Notes under the pieces: generated by a model
Told to the model about the DNA's origin: nothing
The model's input: only the letters and a program-made list of their open reading frames with translations
Database searches by the model: none
Shown: piece after piece, positions 1 to 7,677 of the stretch
How the letters are laid out: every line of letters starts with the position of its first letter
Numbering within the stretch: the stretch's first letter is position 1
Assembly (NCBI GenBank): GCA_964370815.1
Contig: CAYJKQ010000001.1
Coordinates: 1-64,000, forward strand
Source of the DNA: UBA12087 sp964370815
GTDB taxonomy: Bacteria > Chloroflexota > Anaerolineae > Anaerolineales > Villigracilaceae
Reading direction: 5' to 3'
DNA length: 64,000 nt
Program-made: the position numbers and the translations under genes

Positions 1-72
1 AACTGATAACTGGCAACTGATAACTGGCAACTGATAACTGGCAACTGATAACTGGTAACTGGTAACCGATAA
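1..72. repeat. 14-bp tandem repeat (AACTGATAACTGGC-like)
   Basis: The window opens inside a tandem array with the unit AACTGATAACTGGC. Four near-perfect copies are followed by decaying copies (AACTGGTAACTGGTAACCG). The array ends just before the ribosome binding site of the small gene that follows. The left end is cut by the window, so the full copy number is unknown. It has no coding capacity of its own. Confidence 0.9.
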
Positions 73-96
73 CTATTCTTATCAAAGGAGTCTCCA

Positions 97-498
97 ATGA
101 CCGAAAACAATAAGCACCACAATCCCCGCCGCAAACGTGGCGCACAATACAGCAATTTAAATGCTTACAAACATGGTCTCTATTCCAAAAGGCTGAATTC
201 TTTGTCATCAGAAGCACTCAATGGTCTAAACGAAGGTCATATTGAAGAAGAAATACAGGTTGTCCGCCTGATGATTGCCCGTCACCTTGAAATGCGTGCC
301 AAACACCCCGCCACGTCCGCCGCAGAAAGCCTCACCGATTTGCGTGTCATCAGCTTTGCAACGGCTCGTTTGGCAAGTTTAATCCGCCTTGCTAAAAACC
401 TTCCCGTCGAGCTTCCCGATTCGGACGATTGGATGGATGATCTCCTCAATGATTCTCTCCATGAGTTTCCCAACGACCCTAATGATTTTATTCAATGA
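97..498 (+). CDS. Unknown 133-residue protein with a KHGLYS motif
   Basis: I do not recognise a function. The start is well supported by AGGAG six bases before the ATG. The N-terminus is basic and carries an N-x-N-A-x-K-H-G-x-Y-S motif at about residues 20-30. A similar motif occurs at the N-terminus of many short phage small-terminase-like or orphan proteins. A helical middle part (about 45-100) and an acidic, Asp-rich C-terminus (about 104-133) follow. There is no signal peptide or membrane segment. The gene sits alone between a tandem array upstream and a patch of GC-rich repeats downstream, in the style of a mobile or lineage-specific insertion. A nucleic-acid-binding role is possible from the basic N-terminus, but this is only inference. 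Confidence 0.6.
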   Translation: MTENNKHHNPRRKRGAQYSNLNAYKHGLYSKRLNSLSSEALNGLNEGHIEEEIQVVRLMIARHLEMRAKHPATSAAESLTDLRVISFATARLASLIRLAKNLPVELPDSDDWMDDLLNDSLHEFPNDPNDFIQ

Positions 499-568
499 AA
501 AATATTCGTTCCCATTCGTTCCTTGCGAGAGGGAGCATCATCTGCGACCATCACGCACCCTGGCGCAA

Positions 569-743
569 GGGCGCCAGCGGTCAAGCGAAGGAGTTTTCCC
601 CGCAGGTCCCGGCCTCTTTTTCCGGGATTGCTACTATTGCGAAGCATCCCGGAAGCAAAGCGAACGGGATCGCCAATCCCAGCCGAAGGTCCCGGCCTCT
701 TTTCCCGGGAAGGGCGCCAATGGTCAAGCGAAGGATCCTTCCC
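569..743. repeat. GC-rich duplicated repeat patch
   Basis: The space between 499 and 802 is filled by two imperfect repeat types, each present twice in the same orientation. Type A (GGGCGCCAxxGGTCAAGCGAAGGA core) is at 569-600 and 712-743. Type B (AGGTCCCGGCCTCTTTT core ending in CCGGGA) is at 604-627 and 687-710. Type B contains a TCCCGG/CCGGGA inverted repeat that can fold. The order A-B...B-A with both types in direct orientation suggests a broken tandem array. Short open frames across it look like composition artefacts. Confidence 0.75.
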
Positions 744-766
744 TGCAATGTCCCTGAACCAATCAT

Positions 767-796
767 TTATGAGACCTCCCAAATTCAGGATAAAAT
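767..796 (+). promoter_or_regulatory. Putative promoter of the MFS gene, leaderless geometry
   Basis: A TAAAAT -10 box (791-796) has a weak TTATGA -35 candidate 18 bases upstream (767-772). The -10 ends six bases before the ATG at 803, so the transcript would start at or very near the start codon. No Shine-Dalgarno sequence lies in front of this ATG. Confidence 0.5.
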
Positions 797-802
797 AAGA
801 CC

Positions 803-2068
803 ATGAAAAATAAACCCCTGGTGCCCATCTTTATCGTCGTCTTTGTCGACCTGCTGGGTTTCAGCCTGATCCTGCCCTTGCTGCCCTATTACGCTGAGAG
901 CTTTGGCGCCACGGCGACGCTGGTCGGTTTCCTGGTGGCATCCTATGCCGCAGCCTCCCTTTTTGGAGCGCCGTTGTTGGGGCGCCTGTCGGATAAATTT
1001 GGACGCCGTCCCATTCTGCTGATCAGTGTGATCGGGACCCTGCTGGGCTTTTTACTGCTGGGGTTTGCAGCCCCGATCGGAAAAGCGCTGGCAGCCTGGC
1101 TTGCGCTGCCATCCGCCAACATTGCCATCCTGGGCGTCCTGTTCTTCAGCCGCATCCTGGATGGCCTCACCGGGGGCAACATCTCGGTCGCCCAGGCTTA
1201 TATCAGCGATGTGACTGACAAAAAGGATCGTGCCAAAGGCATGGGTCTGATCGGAGCGGCTTTCGGGCTGGGGTTTATCATCGGACCGGCTGCGGGAGGA
1301 TTTTTGAGCACCTGGGGTTATAACGTGCCTGCTTTTACGGCGGCTGGTCTGGCATTCTTGAATGTGATTTCCATCTATTTCTGGCTGCCCGAATCCCTTA
1401 CTCAAAAACGTCAGGATGCAGCTAAAGAATTAAAGCGACCCGGCTTCACGCTCGAGGCCCTGCTCAAAGCCCTTAAACGACCGATCGTGGGTCCCCTGCT
1501 GATCGTGCGCTTTTTCTTTGGGATGGCTTTTGCCACCTTCCAGACCATTTTTGCCCTGTATGCCCAATATAAACTCGATTTGACTCCCCAGACCGTCGGG
1601 TATGTCCTGGCTTATGTGGGGGTCCTTTCGATCCTGGTGCAGGGTGTTGGCATTGGTCTGCTGACCAAAAGGTACACCGAAAACCAGTTGATCATCACGG
1701 GTCTGTGGCTGATGACGCTGGGTCTGGTAGGCTGGGCTTTTACGCCGAACCTGGGTGTCTTGTTGATCGTGATGCTGCCCCTGGCTCTGGCGGGTGGGGT
1801 GCTCAATACGGTCATCAACAGCTCGATCAGCAAGGCGGTCGATGTGGATGAAATTGGAGGCATGCTGGGGATCTCGGCTTCGCTCGAAAGCGCTACTCGG
1901 GTCATTTCTCCCACCATTGGCGGCTATTTACTCCAGCAATTTGGAGCCTGGGCGCCGGGAATTTTCAGCGCTTTGATCATGAGCTATGCCCTGTGGCTGG
2001 CTTACCAGCGCATCATCAGGGTGAAGGGTCCTGCCATGGATAGCTCGCCGCGAGAGAATATTGCCTGA
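803..2068 (+). CDS. TetA-like MFS drug:proton antiporter
   Basis: The 421-residue product is a 12-helix major facilitator. It opens with the TetA-style first helix (DLLGF near residues 16-20). Motif A, GRLSDKFGRRP, is at 60-70 in the loop after helix 2. The antiporter motif C region, with GPAAGG near 161-166, lies in helix 5. The length is typical of the DHA1/TetA subgroup. Such proteins export tetracyclines or other small molecules in exchange for protons across the cytoplasmic membrane. The substrate cannot be read from sequence, and no TetR-type regulator is adjacent. It is monocistronic and flanked by repeats on both sides. Confidence 0.85.
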   Translation: MKNKPLVPIFIVVFVDLLGFSLILPLLPYYAESFGATATLVGFLVASYAAASLFGAPLLGRLSDKFGRRPILLISVIGTLLGFLLLGFAAPIGKALAAWLALPSANIAILGVLFFSRILDGLTGGNISVAQAYISDVTDKKDRAKGMGLIGAAFGLGFIIGPAAGGFLSTWGYNVPAFTAAGLAFLNVISIYFWLPESLTQKRQDAAKELKRPGFTLEALLKALKRPIVGPLLIVRFFFGMAFATFQTIFALYAQYKLDLTPQTVGYVLAYVGVLSILVQGVGIGLLTKRYTENQLIITGLWLMTLGLVGWAFTPNLGVLLIVMLPLALAGGVLNTVINSSISKAVDVDEIGGMLGISASLESATRVISPTIGGYLLQQFGAWAPGIFSALIMSYALWLAYQRIIRVKGPAMDSSPRENIA

Positions 2069-2179
2069 TGTTTCAGTTATTGATATGGTAACTGCTCAGT
2101 TATGTCACCCTCCTCCGCTAAATTCATGCGGAGCGAACTGCCGAAGGACGCCGGCGAAGTCCCCGACCCGTAGGGGAAA

Positions 2180-2365
2180 GGGGGGACGGTGTGAGGGAGC
2201 GAATTTGGCGACCGACACTTGCGCCGGAACGCAGTGCAGGTGAGGGTCTCCTCCGCTACAAGGGGATTCTCACCTGCACTCCCTGGCACCGCCCGCCAGG
2301 GCAGGTGTGCATGCAGGTGCAAGTGTCGCTACGCTCAGAATGACAAAGTATTCAGGATGACAGTC
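2180..2365. repeat. Dispersed non-coding repeat, copy 1, with 12-bp inverted arms
   Basis: The stretch 2069-2420 has no gene. It contains a 12-bp perfect inverted repeat (AGTGCAGGTGAG at 2233-2244, CTCACCTGCACT at 2269-2280). It shares several blocks with 26985-27100: GGGACGGTGTGA, CACTTGC, GCAGGTGAG, the GGTCTCCTCC/GGAGGAGACC block, and a trailing AATGACA or GGTGACA. The block between the GGTGAG arms is in opposite orientation in the two copies. It resembles the degenerate non-coding repeats scattered in many Chloroflexota genomes. Confidence 0.7.
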
Positions 2366-2420
2366 GCGATCGAATTCTTCTGCCAGAGAAACCTTTAGGG
2401 TCTTGAACTGAAAGGAAATT

Positions 2421-2894
2421 ATGCCGCAGATCGCCCTCAACACACCCGCACCTGATTTTGAGCTGGCTGATCTCAATGGCAAGATGGTCCGCCTTTCAGA
2501 CCAGATCGGAAAATCGCATGTCCTGCTGGTGTTCAACCGCGGCTTTGTCTGACCGTTCTGCCGTGCGCACCTGGCGCAGTTGCGCCTGGACCAGTCAAAA
2601 TTCATTGAACAGGAGACGACCATCCTGATAGTGGGACCCGAAGGGGCGGGTGCCTTTAGAAAATACTGGCACGAAAATGACCTGCACTTTATTGGCTTGC
2701 CGGACCCGACCCACACTGTCCTAAAGTTGTATGGGCAGGAGATAAAACTATTCAAATTTGGTCGTATGCCAGCCCAGCTACTGATAGATAAAGAGGGCGT
2801 GGTACGTTTCGTGCATTACGGACGCTCGATGAGCGATATTCCTGAGAATGCCAGCTTGTTGGCACTGATCGATCAGATGACCGGTGAAAAATAG
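2421..2894 (+). CDS. Peroxiredoxin-like selenoprotein (TGA at codon 44 read as Sec)
   Basis: Reading from ATG 2421 gives a thioredoxin-fold AhpC/TSA-type protein of 157 residues, interrupted only by an in-frame TGA at 2550-2552. The residues around it are NRGFV-(TGA)-PFCRAHLAQL. Cysteine homologues of this family, as I know them, have a CxxC site with the peroxidatic cysteine at exactly this position, so the codon reads as a UxxC selenocysteine. The frame continues with normal family sequence (a VGPE motif, KFGRMPAQLLIDKEG) to TAG 2892-2894. A SECIS-like hairpin lies 17 bases after the TGA. The start has AAAGGA upstream. Product role: reduction of peroxides or disulfides, probably in the cytoplasm. 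Alternatives are a nonsense mutation or a sequencing error; the intact downstream frame and hairpin argue against both. Gene callers would truncate it to start at 2580. Confidence 0.8.
2570..2589 (+). promoter_or_regulatory. Candidate bacterial SECIS element
   Basis: The mRNA just after the TGA folds as CC-U-GGCGC, loop AGUU, GCGCC-U-GG. That is seven base pairs around one U-U mismatch, with a four-base loop at 2578-2581. The loop begins 25 bases after the UGA and has G as its second base. Both points match the bacterial SECIS rules as I recall them: loop about 16-37 bases downstream and a G among the first two loop bases. An alternative fold pairs GCGCA 2565-2569 with UGCGC 2581-2585. Confidence 0.6.
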
Positions 2895-2911
2895 CACAAC
2901 CGGAAATACAA

Positions 2912-2945
2912 GGCAGACGGGAACAAAAGTTCCCGTCCGCCTTTA
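2912..2945 (+). terminator. Rho-independent terminator after the peroxiredoxin-like gene
   Basis: GGCAGACGGGAAC and GTTCCCGTCCGCC pair around an AAAA loop with one internal mismatch, and a short TTTAT follows. It starts 17 bases after the stop codon. Confidence 0.75.
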
Positions 2946-3005
2946 TCGAACCTGCCCCCAAGTTAATAGGGCAGTGTACTTATAAAGAAAGATCGATCCG
3001 TTTTC

Positions 3006-3042
3006 GAAAAAACCCATTATCTTCCCTGAATTATGGGAAGAT
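3006..3042 (-). terminator. Terminator of the dcw cluster (after ftsZ)
   Basis: ATCTTCCC and GGGAAGAT form an 8-bp perfect stem (3019-3042). On the minus strand it is followed by a run of T (3006-3011). It lies 12 bases beyond the ftsZ stop, so it closes the long minus-strand transcript. Confidence 0.8.
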
Positions 3043-3053
3043 ACAACCTCAAC

Positions 3054-4190
3054 TTATTTGCGATTCCGTAAAAAGGTCGGAATGTCCAGATCGTCAGTAT
3101 TATAGGTTTGTGGTCTGAACTCAGCGTTGGAATGAGTATTTGCAGACACGCTCACGCTGGCACCATCAAAATGCTCGTCCAGAGTGTTGCCGGCTGAACG
3201 GATGGCGGAGGTGGTGCTGATCCTGCGAGGCATGGCGCTGCGCTCAAATCCGGTGGCAATGACGGTGATACGGATGTCATCACCCATATCCGGGTCAACC
3301 ACAGCACCGAAGATCATATTGACATCCGGGTGGGATGTTTCACGGATGAGGGCGGCAGCCTGGTTCACTTCATACAGGGTCAGGTTGGGACCACCCGTGA
3401 CATTGAAGAGAACGCCGCGCGCTCCATCAATGGTGATGTCCAGCAGCTGGCTGGAGATAGCCTGCTCGGCGGCAGCCCGGGCGCGATCTTCACCGGAAGC
3501 GCGACCGACAGCCATCAAGGCAGCTCCACCTTCCGACATGATGGTGCGCACATCTGCAAAGTCCAGGTTGATGAGACCGGGAACGGTGATCAGTTCCGAG
3601 ATCCCCTGGATTCCCTGGCGCAGGACATCATCCGCCAATTTGAAAGAATCCTGGAGGCTGGCGCGCTTGTCCACGATTTGCAGCAGGCGGTCATTGGGAA
3701 TGACGATCAGGGTGTCGGCATGTTCTTTTAGCTTAGCCATGCCTTCTTCTGCGGAGCCCATGCGTTTGCCACCCTCGAATGAGAATGGGCGGGTAACCAC
3801 ACCAATGGTCAGTGCGCCGATATCCCGGGCGACTTGAGCCACGATCGGGGCTGCACCAGTCCCTGTGCCGCCACCCAGACCGGCTGTAATGAAGACCATA
3901 TCTGCCCCTTTCAGGACATTGTAGAGGTCTTCAGCCGATTCTTCTGCTGACTTCCGACCAACTTCGGGGTTGCCTCCTGCGCCGAGCCCGCGGGTCAATT
4001 TATCACCGATGCGGACACGGGTTTGAGCTTTGGAAAGCAGCAGCGCCTGGGCATCTGTGTTGACAGCAATGAACTCAACACCCTGGATGCCTTCTTCGAT
4101 CATGCGATTGACGGCATTGGTTCCGCCTCCGCCGACACCGATGACCTTGATCCGTGCAAATGTTTCACTTTGATTATTCTTTGCGTCCAT
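3054..4190 (-). CDS. ftsZ: Cell division GTPase FtsZ
   Basis: FtsZ is the tubulin-like GTPase that polymerises into the Z ring at the division site. The 378-residue product has the nucleotide-binding GGGGTNAVNRM near 20-30, the tubulin signature GGGTGTGAAP at 106-115 and the T7 synergy loop NLDFADV at 208-214. A short variable linker leads to the conserved C-terminal peptide DIPTFLR, which binds FtsA and other partners. The start has GGAGG six bases upstream. It is the last gene of the dcw cluster. A 117-base gap from ftsA with its own promoter-like sequence suggests extra expression over the rest of the operon. Confidence 0.98.
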   Translation of the reverse strand: MDAKNNQSETFARIKVIGVGGGGTNAVNRMIEEGIQGVEFIAVNTDAQALLLSKAQTRVRIGDKLTRGLGAGGNPEVGRKSAEESAEDLYNVLKGADMVFITAGLGGGTGTGAAPIVAQVARDIGALTIGVVTRPFSFEGGKRMGSAEEGMAKLKEHADTLIVIPNDRLLQIVDKRASLQDSFKLADDVLRQGIQGISELITVPGLINLDFADVRTIMSEGGAALMAVGRASGEDRARAAAEQAISSQLLDITIDGARGVLFNVTGGPNLTLYEVNQAAALIRETSHPDVNMIFGAVVDPDMGDDIRITVIATGFERSAMPRRISTTSAIRSAGNTLDEHFDGASVSVSANTHSNAEFRPQTYNTDDLDIPTFLRNRK

Positions 4191-4245
4191 GTAGTACCTC
4201 CAATTCTTTCTCGAAAACGGTTTTCATGTTTTAATTTTTATCTTT

Positions 4246-4274
4246 ATTGTACATAACTAGAATCAAATCGTTAA
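4246..4274 (-). promoter_or_regulatory. Possible internal promoter for ftsZ
   Basis: On the minus strand, TTAACG (4274-4269) and TACAAT (4251-4246) are separated by 17 bases, 55 bases before the ftsZ start codon. A GAAAAC/GGTTTTC inverted repeat (about 4213-4225) lies in the leader. This is the longest gap inside the core cluster, consistent with separate control of ftsZ. Confidence 0.45.
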
Positions 4275-4307
4275 CCATATTTGTGCTAATTCTGCGCTAC
4301 CCTATTT

Positions 4308-5552
4308 TTAGGGTAATAAGCGCTTGAACCAGTCCTTGAGCTTATCCAGATCAATGCTGTTATCTCCTTTCCGTAGTTGGAAGAGCGGCCGGCCGCGAAC
4401 GGGGGGCAGCATTTCATCTTGAAGATCTGCCGCCCAATATAAAAGGCCAACACTGGTTGAGTAAGCTGGGGACGATAATTTATCCACCAACCCCAATAGA
4501 TTTTCAGGCTTGGCTAACCTGACAGGCATTCCTAGAAGATTGGAAGCCATCTGGCGGATGCCTGGTAACATGCTGGTGCCACCAGTTAATACCATCCCAG
4601 CAGGTAAGAGGCCATCGTAACCGGAACGTTTGATCTCCTGGAGAGCAAGATTGAAAATTTCTTCGATACGGGCTTCAATGATATGCGCCATATCCTTGCG
4701 ACTGATCTCGACAGGTTTATCCTCACCAAAAGGTTGGATCGTGAAATGCTCTTCGATGCCGACCTCGGCACGGATCGCATAGCCATAATCTATTTTGGCT
4801 TGCTCTGCCTGAGCCAATGGGAGGCGAAGCCCGTGAGCGATATCTGAAGTGATATGGTTGCCTCCCAGCGCCAAGACCATGGTGTGCCAGACATTTCCAT
4901 CCACATATAACGCCAGATCGGTCGTGCCTCCGCCGATATCACAAACTGCCACGCCCATCTGACGGTCATTTTCGGTCAGGACAACATCTGCGGAAGCCAG
5001 TGGGTTGAGGACGAATTGAACAACTTCCACCCCGGCAGAACCAACACACTGGCGCAGATTATCGACAGTCGCAGCCGAAGCCGTAATGATATGAGCTTCC
5101 ACTTCCAGCCGGTAGCCATGCATGCCGATGGGCATACTGATGCCATCCTGCCCATCCAAAATAAATCCACGCTGAATGATGTGAATGATCTCGCGGTTGT
5201 GGGGAATTGCGACAGCCCGGGCGGCATCCAATGCCCTCACGATGTCATATTCATCAACGGTTTCACCGGAGACAGCCACAACCCCACGGCTGTTGATGGA
5301 GGCGACGTGGGCTCCAGCCAGGCTGACAAGCGCAGAAGTTATCTCGACACCGGAGGTTTGTTCTGCTTTTTCAACCGAGCTTGTTATCGCCTGTGTGGCT
5401 GCGGATATATCTGTGATGACACCTTTTCTGATGCCATTCGATGGCACGATGCCTACACCGAGAATACGGATGTTTCCTTCTTCTTCCACCCGTCCCACCA
5501 GTGTACAGATCTTGGTGGTTCCTACATCAATTCCAACAATTATTTCGTCCAT
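4308..5552 (-). CDS. ftsA: Cell division protein FtsA
   Basis: FtsA is the actin-like ATPase that tethers FtsZ to the membrane and recruits later division proteins. The 414-residue product begins with the phosphate-1 motif GIDVGTTK (about 7-14). It carries the SHS2/1C insertion after residue 80 and phosphate-2 DIGGGTTD (about 206-213). It also has the GGTS adenosine motif near 323-326. The C-terminus ends in a short basic amphipathic stretch (LKDWFKRLLP), the expected membrane anchor. It starts two bases after the ftsQ stop, with no strong SD, suggesting coupled translation. Confidence 0.96.
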   Translation of the reverse strand: MDEIIVGIDVGTTKICTLVGRVEEEGNIRILGVGIVPSNGIRKGVITDISAATQAITSSVEKAEQTSGVEITSALVSLAGAHVASINSRGVVAVSGETVDEYDIVRALDAARAVAIPHNREIIHIIQRGFILDGQDGISMPIGMHGYRLEVEAHIITASAATVDNLRQCVGSAGVEVVQFVLNPLASADVVLTENDRQMGVAVCDIGGGTTDLALYVDGNVWHTMVLALGGNHITSDIAHGLRLPLAQAEQAKIDYGYAIRAEVGIEEHFTIQPFGEDKPVEISRKDMAHIIEARIEEIFNLALQEIKRSGYDGLLPAGMVLTGGTSMLPGIRQMASNLLGMPVRLAKPENLLGLVDKLSSPAYSTSVGLLYWAADLQDEMLPPVRGRPLFQLRKGDNSIDLDKLKDWFKRLLP

Positions 5553-5554
5553 AG

Positions 5555-6559
5555 TTATTGTGTCCGGTAGAATGGGGCATCCAGGTATTCCACACTGATC
5601 AATGTGGGCTGGATGCCTTCGAGAGTAAGTTTATCGACTATTGCTTGATAGATCATCAATTTGGTGGAAATGTCTTCAGTGTTTTCACCGAAATACACCT
5701 TCCAGTTACGTGGGTCGTTCCAACCAAGACCATAGCTCGGATCATAGGAAATGGCAGCGCCTTGTGGCGCTAATGTGATCAATTCGGTTATAGCCTTGAC
5801 CATGAGTGGTTCGAGAAAAACAGGTGGAGTTGCGTCGGCAGATAAATTTGCAGGTTCTGTGGATTCAATTGGTTCCGATGGCAAAAGAGGGGGATCTCCT
5901 GAGGCGGTTATCGTGACCAGGTTATCCACCTGATCACGTACAGGGAATTTGAATCCCTGTGCATCAATCCAGAAGGAAGTTCCATCCTGGTACTGCCACA
6001 CAAAAAGTGGAGTTCGTTCTGTAATATGAACGAGGATCTGGTTGGGTAGTGAAATTTTTACAGAAATAGTCTCAATTTCAGGATAAAGCAGGAGTAAATC
6101 TTGTTTCACCAATTCCGGTACGATTGTAAAAATTGGCTTGCCCTTATTTTGAAGTGATGTAATGATGTCGGCTTCTGTTAAGCGCAAATTACCAGTTACC
6201 TGGGCGCCTGACACCTGGAATATGGGCGAATTCCACATGGTTATAAGGGTGAAAATCATACCCACGATCAATAAGGCAGATGCAAGGCGGGGACCGAGAG
6301 CGGGAAGGGTGATCCCGGGTGTTTGAATATTCGCACGTGGAGTATTGAAAGCAATATCAAAATGCCGCCGATCAGTGGGAAGGCTTTGAGATCGGTATTG
6401 TGTAGATCTTCCGCTCGTCCTGGATTTAGGAATTACAGGAGATTTAATAGTAGCAGGGCGGTAATCTCTTTTAATTTTCTGAGCAGGGTTTTGGGAAACA
6501 GCTTGTGTCCGCCTCTTTCTAACCGTCTCAGAACGTTCTGTTATTTGGTTAGTTGTCAT
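5555..6559 (-). CDS. ftsQ: Cell division protein FtsQ/DivIB
   Basis: This is a bitopic division protein of 334 residues that bridges early and late divisome components. A long basic, disordered cytoplasmic N-terminus (1-85) is followed by one membrane helix (about 91-109) and a POTRA domain (about 114-185: FQVSGAQVTGN...). A DivIB-like extracytoplasmic domain completes it. The cytoplasmic tail is longer than in E. coli FtsQ. The ATG overlaps the ddl stop by four bases (ATGA), and the stop is two bases before ftsA. It sits in the canonical ddl-ftsQ-ftsA-ftsZ order. Confidence 0.9.
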   Translation of the reverse strand: MTTNQITERSETVRKRRTQAVSQNPAQKIKRDYRPATIKSPVIPKSRTSGRSTQYRSQSLPTDRRHFDIAFNTPRANIQTPGITLPALGPRLASALLIVGMIFTLITMWNSPIFQVSGAQVTGNLRLTEADIITSLQNKGKPIFTIVPELVKQDLLLLYPEIETISVKISLPNQILVHITERTPLFVWQYQDGTSFWIDAQGFKFPVRDQVDNLVTITASGDPPLLPSEPIESTEPANLSADATPPVFLEPLMVKAITELITLAPQGAAISYDPSYGLGWNDPRNWKVYFGENTEDISTKLMIYQAIVDKLTLEGIQPTLISVEYLDAPFYRTQ

Positions 6560-7671
6560 ATCGTACTCCTGTAACTCCGCTCGGTATGATCACGCTCAGA
6601 TTTGCGTTCGAGAGCCAGCTCGATCAAGGTATCCACCAATTCATTGAGTGGCAGGTTTGAGGCTTCCCAAAGTTTTGGATACATACTGATGCCTGTAAAG
6701 CCGGGCAGGGAATTGAGCTCATTCAAGTAGAATTTGCCATTGTCCCTGTCAATAAAGAAATCCACACGAGCCATACCAGCACAATCAATTGCTTTGAATG
6801 CTCTTATCGCAACAGACCGCATTTGATCGGAAATGGCAGCAGGAAGCGCTGCTGGAATGCTTAAACTAGAGGTTCCATCGATATATTTAGATTCATACGA
6901 ATAAAAATCCCGACTAGGTATGACTTCACCTGCTATCGAAGCTCTGGGATGATCATTTCCCAGGACGCTGATCTCGATTTCGCGGGCATTGATGCCTCGC
7001 TCTATCAGGATGCGACGGTCAAATTTTCCGGCTTCATGGAGTCCTTCCAAAAGGTCTGACCGGTGAACACATTTACTGATGCCAACAGATGACCCAAGAT
7101 TGGCTGGTTTGACGAAAACAGGGTAAGAAAAATTTGACTCTGTTTTTTTGATGACAGTTTCGATGTCCTGCTCAATATCTTTTCGTAGAACGAGAATGGA
7201 TTCGACCACTGGAATATCATTGGCACGCATGACATCCTTAAAGACACCCTTGTCCATCCCTACTGAAGACCCCAAGACACCGCCACCAACGTATGCCAGA
7301 TCAGCCATTTCCAGGAGTCCCTGCAGCGTGCCATCCTCTCCATATGTGCCGTGCAAAACAGGGAAGACAATATCGAGGGGGGTTAGCAATTCCAGGGTCC
7401 CGGAGTTAATAAGATATAAGCCGGGCATGCTTGGGTCAGGCAGGATGGTAACCTTATCCAAGTCGTTGACATTTCCAGAATTCAATTGGTCCAATACATT
7501 CAAGCCGGTATACCAAGTTCCGGTTTGACTGATTCCAATTGGGAATATTTCGTAATTATCCCGGTTAAGCACTGTAAGCACATTTCGCGCGGATGCCAGT
7601 GAAACAGCATGTTCACCAGAACGACCTCCGAACAGAATTGCAATACGTTTCTTGTTTGATGAATTATTCAT
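6556..7671 (-). CDS. ddl: D-alanine--D-alanine ligase
   Basis: Ddl joins two D-alanines with ATP for the peptidoglycan pentapeptide. The 371-residue ATP-grasp protein has the N-terminal FGGRSGEHAVSLASA motif (about 14-28), the central VKPANLGSSVGISK (about 179-192) and the C-terminal Mg/ATP site FYLNELNSLPGFT. Length and motifs fit the VanA/Ddl family. It lies six bases after the murB stop and overlaps ftsQ by four bases. No vancomycin-resistance-type neighbours are present, so it is taken as the housekeeping ligase. Confidence 0.96.
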   Translation of the reverse strand: MNNSSNKKRIAILFGGRSGEHAVSLASARNVLTVLNRDNYEIFPIGISQTGTWYTGLNVLDQLNSGNVNDLDKVTILPDPSMPGLYLINSGTLELLTPLDIVFPVLHGTYGEDGTLQGLLEMADLAYVGGGVLGSSVGMDKGVFKDVMRANDIPVVESILVLRKDIEQDIETVIKKTESNFSYPVFVKPANLGSSVGISKCVHRSDLLEGLHEAGKFDRRILIERGINAREIEISVLGNDHPRASIAGEVIPSRDFYSYESKYIDGTSSLSIPAALPAAISDQMRSVAIRAFKAIDCAGMARVDFFIDRDNGKFYLNELNSLPGFTGISMYPKLWEASNLPLNELVDTLIELALERKSERDHTERSYRSTI

Positions 7672-7677
7672 CTTTTA

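Noticed and set aside
1..72. CRISPR array
   Set aside because: The 14-bp units are directly joined with no spacers and no cas genes are present.
495..806. Overlapping short frames between the KHGLYS gene and the exporter
   Set aside because: They run through duplicated GC-rich repeats in several frames at once, have no SD, and look like composition artefacts.
2580..2894. Reading the peroxiredoxin-like gene as a 104-residue protein or a pseudogene
   Set aside because: The frame and family sequence extend upstream to ATG 2421 and the only break is a TGA at the catalytic position followed by a SECIS-like hairpin.
3184..3837. 217-residue frame antisense to ftsZ
   Set aside because: It mirrors ftsZ codon structure, has no SD and shows no domain; ftsZ itself is certain.
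5016..5570. 184-residue frame antisense to ftsA
   Set aside because: Antisense shadow of a conserved gene with no recognisable domain.
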